Origin: an uncultured Bacteroidales bacterium
GTDB lineage: Bacteria; Bacteroidota; Bacteroidia; Bacteroidales; F082
Direction of reading: 5' to 3'
DNA: 9,485 bases
Assembly (NCBI GenBank): GCA_937884015.1
Contig: CALGBV010000275.1
Span: 1-9,485, forward strand
The translations under genes were made by a program, and so were the position numbers. This document shows positions 1-5,830 of this stretch, one piece after another (the first letter of the stretch is position 1; each line of letters starts with the position of its first letter). Under the pieces are notes generated by a model. The model had not been told where the DNA came from, searched no databases, and was given only the letters and a program-made list of their open reading frames with translations.

Positions 1-1
1 A

Positions 2-181
2 CTACGCCATCGCTCGGCGTTAGGTTCCACAGAAATGACAGATGCTATCGCCGTCATCGTTTCCGAACAGACCGGCACTATTTCCATTTGCCAAGAGGGC
101 AAAATGACCCGCGACATATCCTCCACCTCACTCCGACAAATACTTTTAAACGAACTCACGAATAAAGAAAAACACTTATAA
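2..181 (+). CDS. cdaA: Diadenylate cyclase (CdaA/DisA_N family), 3' end only
   Basis: Only the last 59 codons are present; the gene enters from the left edge and ends at TAA 179-181. The reading frame contains RHRSALG at positions 5-25, followed by a TEMTDA helix and an AVIVSEQTGTIS strand. This order matches the C-terminal half of the DisA_N domain, where the RHR motif binds ATP for synthesis of the second messenger c-di-AMP. In the CdaA family an N-terminal membrane anchor precedes this domain, but that part lies outside the window. The tail after the domain is short (about 25 residues), as expected for CdaA and unlike DisA, which continues into DNA-binding helices. The rubrerythrin gene starts 12 bp downstream, so read-through is plausible. 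The domain is clear; the assignment to CdaA is an inference from the short C-terminus. Confidence 0.85.
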   Translation, partial: LRHRSALGSTEMTDAIAVIVSEQTGTISICQEGKMTRDISSTSLRQILLNELTNKEKHL

Positions 182-193
182 AATCACTACAAT

Positions 194-742
194 ATGAAAA
201 AATACGTATGTAAAGTTTGCGGTTTCGTCTATGAAGGCGAAGAGCCCCCTGTAAAATGTCCTCAATGCGGCCAACCCGCTGAAAAATTCGAAGAAGTCAA
301 AGAAGACGGCGAGCTCACATTCGCCACTGAACACGTCATCGGCGTTGCCAAGACTTCTGACGAAGAAATGATCAAAGACCTCAACGCCCATTTTATGGGA
401 GAAGCTACTGAAGTAGGTATGTACCTCGCTATGAGCCGTCAAGCTGACCGCGAAGGTTATCCTGAAGTGGCAGAAGCTTTCAAGCGCTATGCTTTCGAAG
501 AAGCTGAGCACTGCGCAAAATTCGCAGAACTCCTCGGCGACGTGGTTTGGGACACCAAAACGAACCTCGAGAAACGTATGTTAGCTGAAAGTGGTGCCTG
601 CGCTGACAAAATGCGTATCGCCAAACGCGCCAAAGAGATGAACTGGGATGCCATCCACGACACCGTTCACGAAATGGCTAAGGACGAAGCCCGCCACGGC
701 AAAGGATTCGAAGGTCTTTACAAGCGCTATTTTGGGAAATGA
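194..742 (+). CDS. rbr: Rubrerythrin, rubredoxin-first ('reverse') type
   Basis: This 182-residue protein begins with a rubredoxin-like iron site, CxxC at Cys6/Cys9 and CPxC at Cys22/Cys25, and continues into a ferritin-like diiron four-helix domain from about residue 55. Candidate diiron ligands are Glu70/Glu73, the ExxH at Glu103-His106, Glu132 and the ExxH at Glu165-His168. Classical rubrerythrins carry the rubredoxin domain at the C-terminus. The inverted order here is that of 'reverse rubrerythrins', cytosolic NAD(P)H-linked peroxidases described in clostridia and found in many anaerobes. The likely role is reduction of hydrogen peroxide, with electrons passing from a reductase through the rubredoxin site to the diiron site. 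ATG 194 puts the first CxxC at the usual distance from the N-terminus, and no Shine-Dalgarno is evident. The gene sits 12 bp after the diadenylate cyclase and upstream of ferritin, which fits an iron and peroxide defence role. The domain order is seen directly; the electron donor is unknown. Confidence 0.93.
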   Translation: MKKYVCKVCGFVYEGEEPPVKCPQCGQPAEKFEEVKEDGELTFATEHVIGVAKTSDEEMIKDLNAHFMGEATEVGMYLAMSRQADREGYPEVAEAFKRYAFEEAEHCAKFAELLGDVVWDTKTNLEKRMLAESGACADKMRIAKRAKEMNWDAIHDTVHEMAKDEARHGKGFEGLYKRYFGK

Positions 743-924
743 TTAGATGAAAAGGGAGGAGTTAGGAATTAAGTTTCAATTGCAAACGGCACCTTTTGCA
801 ATTTTAGAAAACACGAAGTATATAATTTCGATTTTTTTTGAACAAATTTGAAATCCGATGGTTATCGTTTCAATAAAATCAAGAATTAAAAAAATACTCC
901 TCACTCTTCACTCCTAACATCTAA
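743..924. repeat. Degenerate inverted-repeat spacer between rubrerythrin and ferritin
   Basis: This stretch starts with TTAGATG (743-749), directly after the rubrerythrin stop, and ends with its exact complement CATCTAA (918-924). Just inside both ends lie purine-rich runs on opposite strands: GGGAGGAGTTAGGAATTAA (754-772) on the plus strand, and, read on the minus strand from 917, TTAGGAGTGAAGAGTGAGG. No reading frame of note exists here. The pattern suggests a decayed non-coding mobile repeat or locally amplified low-complexity sequence. The 7-bp outer match alone could be chance, so the boundaries are tentative. Confidence 0.3.
778..805 (+). terminator. Candidate hairpin downstream of rubrerythrin
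   Basis: A perfect 9-bp inverted repeat, AATTGCAAA (778-786) and TTTGCAATT (795-803), flanks an 8-nt loop and begins 35 nt after the rubrerythrin stop. The right arm runs into only four T residues, so it is a weak intrinsic terminator at best. The stem is AT-rich and could also be a protein-binding operator. Position favours transcript end formation for rubrerythrin. Confidence 0.4.
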
Positions 925-943
925 GACGCGATGAATCGCGTCT
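924..943. repeat. Perfect GC-rich palindrome, possible dispersed repeat
   Basis: AGACGCGAT (924-932) and ATCGCGTCT (935-943) are perfect 9-bp inverted arms around the 2-nt centre GA, followed by CTACAAAAGAGAC. It is much more GC-rich than the surrounding AT-rich spacer and lies 44 bp before the ferritin start. Its form resembles short palindromic repeats dispersed in intergenic regions of many bacteria, and it could fold in the ferritin 5' leader. Only one copy is in this window, so dispersal cannot be shown here. It is not followed by a T-run, so it is not a typical terminator. Confidence 0.6.
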
Positions 944-987
944 CTACAAAAGAGACATTTAATTATCAACCATAAACACACAGAACT

Positions 988-1500
988 ATGATTAGTGAAA
1001 GATTAACAGAAGCCATCAACCAGCAAATCAATGCTGAAATGTGGTCAGCTTACCTTTACCTGAGCATGTCGCAAGACCTTTACAAGAAGGGTTTCAAAGG
1101 CATCGCCAACTGGTACAAAGTGCAATTCCTTGAAGAACAGGCTCATGCCGAAATCTTCATCAACTACCTTCATTCACAGGATGCAAAGGTCATCCTCGCT
1201 CCTATCGCTGAAGTCCAGACCGAATGGGACAGCGTTCTCGCTACCTTCGAAGACACATGGGCTCATGAAAAGAGAGTGACCGCCATGATCAACCACCTCT
1301 GCGACATCGCCGAAGACGACCATGACCGCGCTGCTCAAAACATGCTCGCATGGTTCATCGACGAACAGATTGAAGAAGAAGAAAATGACCGCGATCTCAT
1401 CTTCCAAGCCAAGATGACCAACGGCGACAATGCCGCCATGCTGGTCCTCGACGGCGAACTCGGCAAACGCGAATACCACACGCCAAGCCCGCTGAAATAA
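988..1500 (+). CDS. ftnA: Ferritin, bacterial non-haem FtnA type
   Basis: This 170-residue protein has the usual length of bacterial ferritin and forms a single four-helix bundle. The ferroxidase ligands known from E. coli FtnA occur at the same residue numbers: Glu17, Glu50, His53, Glu94, Gln127 and Glu130, the last two in a DEQIEEEE stretch. There is no haem-ligating Met typical of bacterioferritin. The protein should assemble into a 24-subunit cytosolic shell that oxidises Fe(II) and stores it as a ferric mineral, limiting Fenton chemistry. ATG 988 is supported by the exact ligand register; the upstream leader is A-rich with no Shine-Dalgarno. It follows the peroxide-reducing rubrerythrin on the same strand, but the 245-bp repeat-bearing spacer suggests its own promoter, which I could not identify. 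A strong terminator follows at 1533-1575. Confidence 0.96.
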   Translation: MISERLTEAINQQINAEMWSAYLYLSMSQDLYKKGFKGIANWYKVQFLEEQAHAEIFINYLHSQDAKVILAPIAEVQTEWDSVLATFEDTWAHEKRVTAMINHLCDIAEDDHDRAAQNMLAWFIDEQIEEEENDRDLIFQAKMTNGDNAAMLVLDGELGKREYHTPSPLK

Positions 1501-1532
1501 GACATTTGTTTTAAATCAGTAAATTAAAACCG

Positions 1533-1575
1533 AAATCAGCAACTTGCATTGGCAGGTTGCTGATTTTTATTTTTT
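1533..1575 (+). terminator. Intrinsic terminator of ferritin, possibly bidirectional
   Basis: A 15-bp stem pairs 1533-1547 (AAATCAGCAACTTGC) with 1552-1566 around a 4-nt loop ATTG. There is a single G-U wobble at T1544/G1555, and a T-rich tract follows through 1575. It begins 32 nt after the ferritin stop. It also lies about 40 nt beyond the stop of the convergent channel gene; the minus-strand flank beyond the stem (CGGTTTTAATTT) is moderately T-rich. It may therefore end transcription from both sides. Confidence 0.9.
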
Positions 1576-1616
1576 GGAAGGTATCCAACAACCATTCACC
1601 TAACACCCATCACCAT

Positions 1617-2414
1617 TCATTTATCTTCCGCTTCCTTTTCCTCAAGCAGCTTATCCAATTTCTTTTCAATTTCAGTCAGTTGCGCCTTCACATCGTCGTT
1701 GTTGTCGCTGGCCATGGCATCAACGAAAATCGAGTTGATGAACGACATGCCGATGACGCCACCCATGAGCAGCAACAGGCAGAAATATAGCCTGATCATT
1801 TTGCCCCAAAACGGCGAAGTGACCACTGCGATGGAATCAGGAATGTCGTACCAGCCTTCGACCGTGAACAAACGGAACACAGAATAAATGCTGTCCAAAG
1901 GCGTACCGAAATATTTTGGAACCAAGTCTTTGAAAATGCTGCAATTAATCATGCCGAAAATGACGATGATGACCAAATAACACAGCAAGAAAGCATACGA
2001 CTGACGCATGGCCAGCTTGAAATTTTTGGCAATATGTGAAAAACTCGGAAAGAAATGCACCACACGGAAGAATTTCATGACACGCAACACCCTCAAAATC
2101 AGCAGGACACTCAAATCAGCCATCCCCAACGGAATGAAAAGCATAACTAAGGTTGGCAACGATAAAATGACCAAAATGCCATCAAGGCGGTTCCAACCAT
2201 CCGACCAATAGCCTTTAAAGCCATACTCGCAATGCTTCACAATCATTTCCACAAGGAAAAAAATGGTACAAACCAAATCGATTGCATAAAGCCAGCTTCG
2301 ATAACCTATTGTTTCCTGAACGAAAATGGCGACGGCATTTATGAAAATGACGGCAAAAATGATGTTTTCGTTCAGCATCAGCTTTTCAAACCAGTTGTCT
2401 TCGCGATTTCTCAT
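1617..2414 (-). CDS. Voltage-gated cation channel, single-domain BacNav-like (Ion_trans)
   Basis: This 265-residue inner-membrane protein has six predicted segments: S1 about 17-33, S2 43-62 with Glu56, S3 77-94 with WNRLD just before it, S4 101-122, S5 138-160 and S6 207-232. S4 carries positive charges every third residue (Arg108, Arg111, Lys114, Arg117), the mark of a voltage sensor. The pore loop has TVEGW at 184-188, aligning with the TLESW selectivity filter of bacterial sodium channels such as NaChBac and NavAb. The tail at about 240-262 is a charged heptad-like coil, as in BacNav proteins, where it holds the tetramer together. Length matches NavAb. The Ser-to-Gly change in the filter recalls the TxEGW pores of calcium channels, so ion preference (Na+, Ca2+ or mixed) is open. 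It starts 4 bp after the ABC-F stop with a Shine-Dalgarno inside that gene, so it is the second gene of an operon. Confidence 0.92.
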   Translation of the reverse strand: MRNREDNWFEKLMLNENIIFAVIFINAVAIFVQETIGYRSWLYAIDLVCTIFFLVEMIVKHCEYGFKGYWSDGWNRLDGILVILSLPTLVMLFIPLGMADLSVLLILRVLRVMKFFRVVHFFPSFSHIAKNFKLAMRQSYAFLLCYLVIIVIFGMINCSIFKDLVPKYFGTPLDSIYSVFRLFTVEGWYDIPDSIAVVTSPFWGKMIRLYFCLLLLMGGVIGMSFINSIFVDAMASDNNDDVKAQLTEIEKKLDKLLEEKEAEDK

Positions 2415-2418
2415 AACA

Positions 2419-4167
2419 TCAGCCTCCTATTTCGTCCAATTCGAGCCAACGTAATTCCTTTTCATCCAACAAATCGTTAATTTCAGTCAAACGTTTGCCC
2501 ATATCATGCAGTTTCTGATAATCCGTTTCGATGTTTAACGCCTCATTGATTGCAGCTTTTTCTGCCTCAAGTTCAGCGATTTGCTTGGTCAAATCCTCAA
2601 ACTCGCGGTTTTCCTTGAAAGAGCGTTTCACCTTTTCGCGGACTTTTTTCTGCACGGGTTCCGCTTGTTTTTGTGCGGTTTGTTCCTTGCGTTCCGCCTT
2701 GAGTTTTTCGGTCAGATAATCCTTGTATTGCGAATAGTTGCCCATGAAGCCTTTCACCTTGCCTTCGCCTTGAAAGACAAAAAGCTGGTCAACGACTTCG
2801 TCCATGAAGAAACGGTCGTGCGAGACCACCAGAAGACAGCCTTTGTAACCACGCAAAAAGTCTTCCAATTTTTGCAAGGTGAGCAAATCCAAATCGTTGG
2901 TCGGTTCGTCCAAAATCAGGAAATTCGGATTGCTGACCAGAACCGTGAGCAGATAAAGCCGGCGTTTCTCGCCGCCGCTCAAAAGCGCCACCGGCTGACG
3001 GTGCATCTTGTAAGGAAACATGAAATGCGCCAGCAATTGTTCCGCGGTATATACCTGATTCTTACCGTAATAAATCACTTCGGCAATATCGCGTATGGTG
3101 TCCAAAACCGTCTTATCTTCATCGAACTTGATGCCTTCCTGACGATAGTAGCCGTAAGTAACCGTTTGTCCAACAATGATATGACCCATATCGGGCTTCA
3201 CGGCACCTGTAATGAGATTCAGAAATGACGACTTCCCTACTCCATTCTTGCCAATCAAGCCGATGCGTTCACCGCGTTTGAAGACATAATCGAACTCTTT
3301 CAGCACGGTAATGTCATCGTAACTCTTGCTAACATTCACCAATTCCAGGATTTTTCCGCCAAGTCGCTGCATGTTCAAACCAAACTGCAACTGTTCTTCA
3401 ACTTGCTGAACCTTAGCCTTATCCTTCAAATCATAAAAGGCATCAATGCGGCTTTTTGACTTGCCCGTGCGGGCTTGCGGCGTGCTGCGCATCCATTCTA
3501 GTTCGTGTTTCAGCAATTGACCCGCTTTTTCGGCAGTGGCACGTTTCACTTCCTCACGCTCGGGGCTTTTCTGGACGTAATAATCGAAATTGCCGTTGTG
3601 CGTGTACATCACGCCTTGGTACAATTCAAATATTTTATTGCACACACGGTCAAGGAAATAGCGGTCGTGCGTAACCATCAGAAGCGTCACTCTTGACTGG
3701 GTCAGATACTTTTCGAGCCACTCCACCATTTCCACATCCAAGTGGTTGGTCGGTTCGTCCATAATCAGGAAATCGGGGTCGTGCAGTAAGACCAAAGCCA
3801 ATGCCAGGCGCTTGATTTGGCCACCAGAAAGATTATCGGTGTCATTCAATTCGAAACGCGAAAGGAACTGAACGGCATTCAGGCGCTGCTCCTCATTCAA
3901 ATCTTCCAGCAAATCGCTGATACGGCTGCCTGAAGGATAAGTCGGGAGCTGTTCCAAATATCCGATTTTCAAGTCGTTGGCATACACGATTGAACCTGAA
4001 TCGGGACTTTCCTGCCCCATCAGGATTTTCAGCATGGTCGACTTGCCCGAGCCGTTGGCGGCAATCAAAGCCGTCTTGTCGCCTTTTTCAATGCCAAAGG
4101 TGACATCAGAAAACAGTGTCTTGATGCCAAACGATTTCGATATGGAGTTGACTGACAGATAATTCAT
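2419..4167 (-). CDS. uup: ABC-F family ATPase, Uup-type
   Basis: This 582-residue protein has two ABC ATPase domains and no membrane segments, as in soluble ABC-F proteins. Domain 1 has a Walker A ending NGSGKST (38-44), signature LSGGQ (113-117), Walker B with Asp137-Glu138 and His167. Domain 2 has GKNGVGKSS (306-314), LSGGE (396-400), Asp420-Glu421 and His450. The linker (about 190-275) contains RTGKSKSRIDAF, typical of Uup. Residues about 485-580 form a basic and then acidic coiled coil like the Uup C-terminal nucleic-acid-binding domain. ABC-F proteins act on ribosomes; E. coli Uup also affects transposon excision and DNA branch processing. The first Walker A begins with Ala36 instead of the usual Gly, but its NGxGKST core is intact. 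A promoter lies just upstream (4201-4232), and the channel gene follows 4 bp after the stop. An antibiotic-resistance ABC-F is less likely given the coiled-coil tail. Confidence 0.9.
   Translation of the reverse strand: MNYLSVNSISKSFGIKTLFSDVTFGIEKGDKTALIAANGSGKSTMLKILMGQESPDSGSIVYANDLKIGYLEQLPTYPSGSRISDLLEDLNEEQRLNAVQFLSRFELNDTDNLSGGQIKRLALALVLLHDPDFLIMDEPTNHLDVEMVEWLEKYLTQSRVTLLMVTHDRYFLDRVCNKIFELYQGVMYTHNGNFDYYVQKSPEREEVKRATAEKAGQLLKHELEWMRSTPQARTGKSKSRIDAFYDLKDKAKVQQVEEQLQFGLNMQRLGGKILELVNVSKSYDDITVLKEFDYVFKRGERIGLIGKNGVGKSSFLNLITGAVKPDMGHIIVGQTVTYGYYRQEGIKFDEDKTVLDTIRDIAEVIYYGKNQVYTAEQLLAHFMFPYKMHRQPVALLSGGEKRRLYLLTVLVSNPNFLILDEPTNDLDLLTLQKLEDFLRGYKGCLLVVSHDRFFMDEVVDQLFVFQGEGKVKGFMGNYSQYKDYLTEKLKAERKEQTAQKQAEPVQKKVREKVKRSFKENREFEDLTKQIAELEAEKAAINEALNIETDYQKLHDMGKRLTEINDLLDEKELRWLELDEIGG
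2423..2428 (-). promoter_or_regulatory. Ribosome binding site of the channel gene, inside the ABC-F 3' end
   Basis: On the minus strand AGGAGG lies within the final Ile-Gly-Gly codons of the ABC-F gene, 8 nt before the channel ATG (2412-2414), with the ABC-F stop TGA (2419-2421) between them. It is the only strong Shine-Dalgarno I found in the window. It fixes the channel start and suggests translational coupling of the two genes. Confidence 0.8.
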
Positions 4168-4200
4168 TATTCAAAAAATATCGCTACAAAAATTAAGTGG

Positions 4201-4232
4201 CAAAGATAAACAAATGGAGAATTGGCAGAAAA
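4201..4232 (-). promoter_or_regulatory. Bacteroidota-type promoter for the ABC-F/channel operon
   Basis: On the minus strand TATCTTTG (4208-4201) matches the Bacteroidota -7 consensus TAnnTTTG exactly. Twenty bases upstream is TTTT (4232-4229), a 3-of-4 match to the -33 TTTG. The expected transcription start is roughly 27 nt before the ABC-F ATG at 4167. The promoter lies in the 82-bp gap after the ATPase gene, so the operon can be transcribed independently of that gene. Confidence 0.65.
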
Positions 4233-4249
4233 TTTCATAATGAATAATT

Positions 4250-5617
4250 TCATTTCAGCATCTCCGCAACGGCATAAAGCGGAAACACACTAATATGCCG
4301 AATAGCGTTATCATCCTCACTATCAGTATAATCAAAATGACTAAAGTTTTCCAGAGAGCACCTGACACCCGAATCAAGTTTCTTTTCGCGCATCATAATC
4401 CAAAGGCTTTTCATTCCGCCTTGCATACTTGCTTTCACTTCAATTGGCAAGACTTTCATATTCTTCACTTCCAAATAATCCACCTCCGACAAACTGCTTT
4501 TCTGTTTTCTAAGCCAATAATACAATTCATGACGTAAAGTTGGCTTCTTATAGCGCAACATTTCCAATCCGACAAACATTTCCGTTAGTACCCCCTTATT
4601 CACCAAATCGTTCTCTTTTGACGACAAAATAAAAGCAGCCATTTCTTTTGCATTATGAAATGTCATGTCAAGAAGCCTTAGCAACAGGCCCGTGTCAAGC
4701 AGCAGCATTTTTCTGCAACTATCATCGGCTTCACAGCCCAAAGGCAATCCGTTGGCTGACGAATTTGTCACGGGGTAAAGAATTCCTGCCAAGACAAGCA
4801 TCTCAACAGCATTCTTAATTTTCTCAACTTTATATTCAGACGACACCTGAGAATAGACAAACTTCTTGGTAACCTGCGCGGCAACACTTCGCAAAGTAAG
4901 ACGCATCAAAATAGGGTCAACACGCTTTTTGTATTTTCCAAAATCATCTTCGTAGGTAAGCAGAATATCATCCTGAATTTCCTGACATTTCAGATAATCG
5001 TGCGTTTTCACCCATTTGGCAACCACTTCTGGCATTCCACCGACTAATAAAAAAGTCCGGAAAAGAGCGACTAATTTCTGATGAAAAAGTTCAGGCAACG
5101 GATTGTCTTTCGATGCTTCTTGCTTGGCAATCAACAAGGAATCATTACCATTTGCCATCAGAAATTCATCAAAAGACATGGGATACATAAACATGGAATG
5201 AATACGGCCAACGCCAAAAGTCGGCAAATCTTGTAAAGCAAACTCAAGCAACGAACCCGCTGCCACAACATGCAGGCCGGGCAATTGTTCCTTAAAAAAA
5301 CGAAGACTCATTATGGCCTCATGACACTCTTGTATTTCATCCAGAAAAAGCAAAGTTTTGCCCGGTTTGATCACTTTGCCGCAATAAACGGAAATCATGG
5401 AAACGATACGATTCACATCTAAATCTTCCTGAAAGACAGCCTTATATCTCGGCTGTTCCTCGAAATTGATTTCAATATAGTTGTCGAATGTTTCTCCCAA
5501 ATGCCTGACAGCACTTGATTTCCCAACTTGACGGGCACCACGCAGTAAAAGCGGTTTGTGTTCATCCAAAGCAGCCCATTCCATCAAATAATTATCAATC
5601 AGTCTTTTGCAATACAT
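4250..5617 (-). CDS. AAA_14 ATPase with C-terminal DUF4143 domain
   Basis: This 455-residue cytosolic protein opens with the AAA_14 P-loop domain: Walker A GARQVGKSS (27-35), Walker B LLFLDEI (89-95, Asp93/Glu94), a sensor-like AAGSLLEFAL (119-128) and a GR at 137-138 before MYPMSFDEFL. A helical region follows, then the DUF4143 domain (about 210-400). That domain ends in EVDYL (378-382) and PIEVKA (391-396), a spacing that resembles the D...ExK core of PD-(D/E)XK nuclease folds. The family is abundant and multi-copy in Bacteroidota, archaea and other anaerobes. Its function is not established; links to DNA processing or mobile elements are inferred from the fold only. ATG 5617 is supported by a consensus promoter about 20 nt upstream and by the usual distance to Walker A. 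It looks full length. No partner gene is adjacent, and the next operon has its own promoter. Confidence 0.93.
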   Translation of the reverse strand: MYCKRLIDNYLMEWAALDEHKPLLLRGARQVGKSSAVRHLGETFDNYIEINFEEQPRYKAVFQEDLDVNRIVSMISVYCGKVIKPGKTLLFLDEIQECHEAIMSLRFFKEQLPGLHVVAAGSLLEFALQDLPTFGVGRIHSMFMYPMSFDEFLMANGNDSLLIAKQEASKDNPLPELFHQKLVALFRTFLLVGGMPEVVAKWVKTHDYLKCQEIQDDILLTYEDDFGKYKKRVDPILMRLTLRSVAAQVTKKFVYSQVSSEYKVEKIKNAVEMLVLAGILYPVTNSSANGLPLGCEADDSCRKMLLLDTGLLLRLLDMTFHNAKEMAAFILSSKENDLVNKGVLTEMFVGLEMLRYKKPTLRHELYYWLRKQKSSLSEVDYLEVKNMKVLPIEVKASMQGGMKSLWIMMREKKLDSGVRCSLENFSHFDYTDSEDDNAIRHISVFPLYAVAEMLK

Positions 5618-5637
5618 AACTTGAATGTTTCAGACTG

Positions 5638-5668
5638 CAAAAATATACAATTCAAGGAAAAATACAAA
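5638..5668 (-). promoter_or_regulatory. Consensus Bacteroidota promoter for the DUF4143 ATPase
   Basis: On the minus strand TTTG (5668-5665) and TATTTTTG (5645-5638) are separated by exactly 19 bp, a full match to the TTTG-N19-TAnnTTTG consensus. Transcription would start about 15 nt before the ATG at 5617, giving a very short leader. The -33 box lies inside the nearest copy of the tandem repeats at 5656-5745. Confidence 0.8.
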
Positions 5669-5745
5669 GAAATAATTTACCAAATTCGGAAAAAATACAA
5701 AGAAATAATTTGCCAAATTCAGGAAAAATACAAACAAATAATATC
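5656..5745. repeat. Tandem 32-34-bp repeats upstream of the ATPase
   Basis: Two near-identical units, GGAAAAATACAAAGAAATAA with TTTACCAAATTC (5656-5687) and a second copy differing by a few bases (5688-5721), are followed by a partial third (5722-5745, GGAAAAATACAAACAAATAA then TATC). A fragment of a preceding unit (AATTCAA, about 5649-5655) is also visible. Each unit holds CAAA next to ATA, which is TTTG on the minus strand. The unit nearest the gene supplies the promoter -33 box. The middle unit has a complete TTTGGCAAATT on the minus strand, a small dyad (TTTGgCAAA). These could be operators for regulation of the ATPase, or slippage products. Because the period is near 33 bp, spurious repetitive frames appear on both strands; I do not regard them as genes. 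Confidence 0.75.
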
Positions 5746-5830
5746 TTATATAATTATGGCTAATAACCCGCTTTGTGCTTTCGGGTATATAGTTTCCATA
5801 AATAATCATCCTAATCAATAACCACAAACC

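Noticed and set aside
823..870. Ferritin promoter candidates TAATTTCG (823-830) and TATCGTTT (863-870)
   Set aside because: Neither matches TAnnTTTG fully and no TTTG lies at 19-21 bp upstream, so I could not assign a promoter.
1576..1616. CACCATTCA-type low-complexity run after the terminator
   Set aside because: It is short and irregular, with no clear period, and has no interpretable function.
2581..3228. 215-codon plus-strand open frame inside the ABC-F gene
   Set aside because: It is antisense to conserved ABC motifs and shows no domain of its own.
5656..5745. CRISPR array
   Set aside because: The units are contiguous without unique spacers, only two and a half in number, and no cas genes are nearby.
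5766..5786. ACCCG/CGGGT inverted repeat as a terminator for the GH95 gene
   Set aside because: The stem is only 5 bp with a long loop and no T-run on the minus strand.
5558..5827. Small open frames on both strands with repeats such as KYKEIIYQI or NYFFVFF
   Set aside because: They arise from the AT-rich tandem repeats and the antisense of the ATPase start; no promoter, ribosome binding site or recognisable protein features support them.
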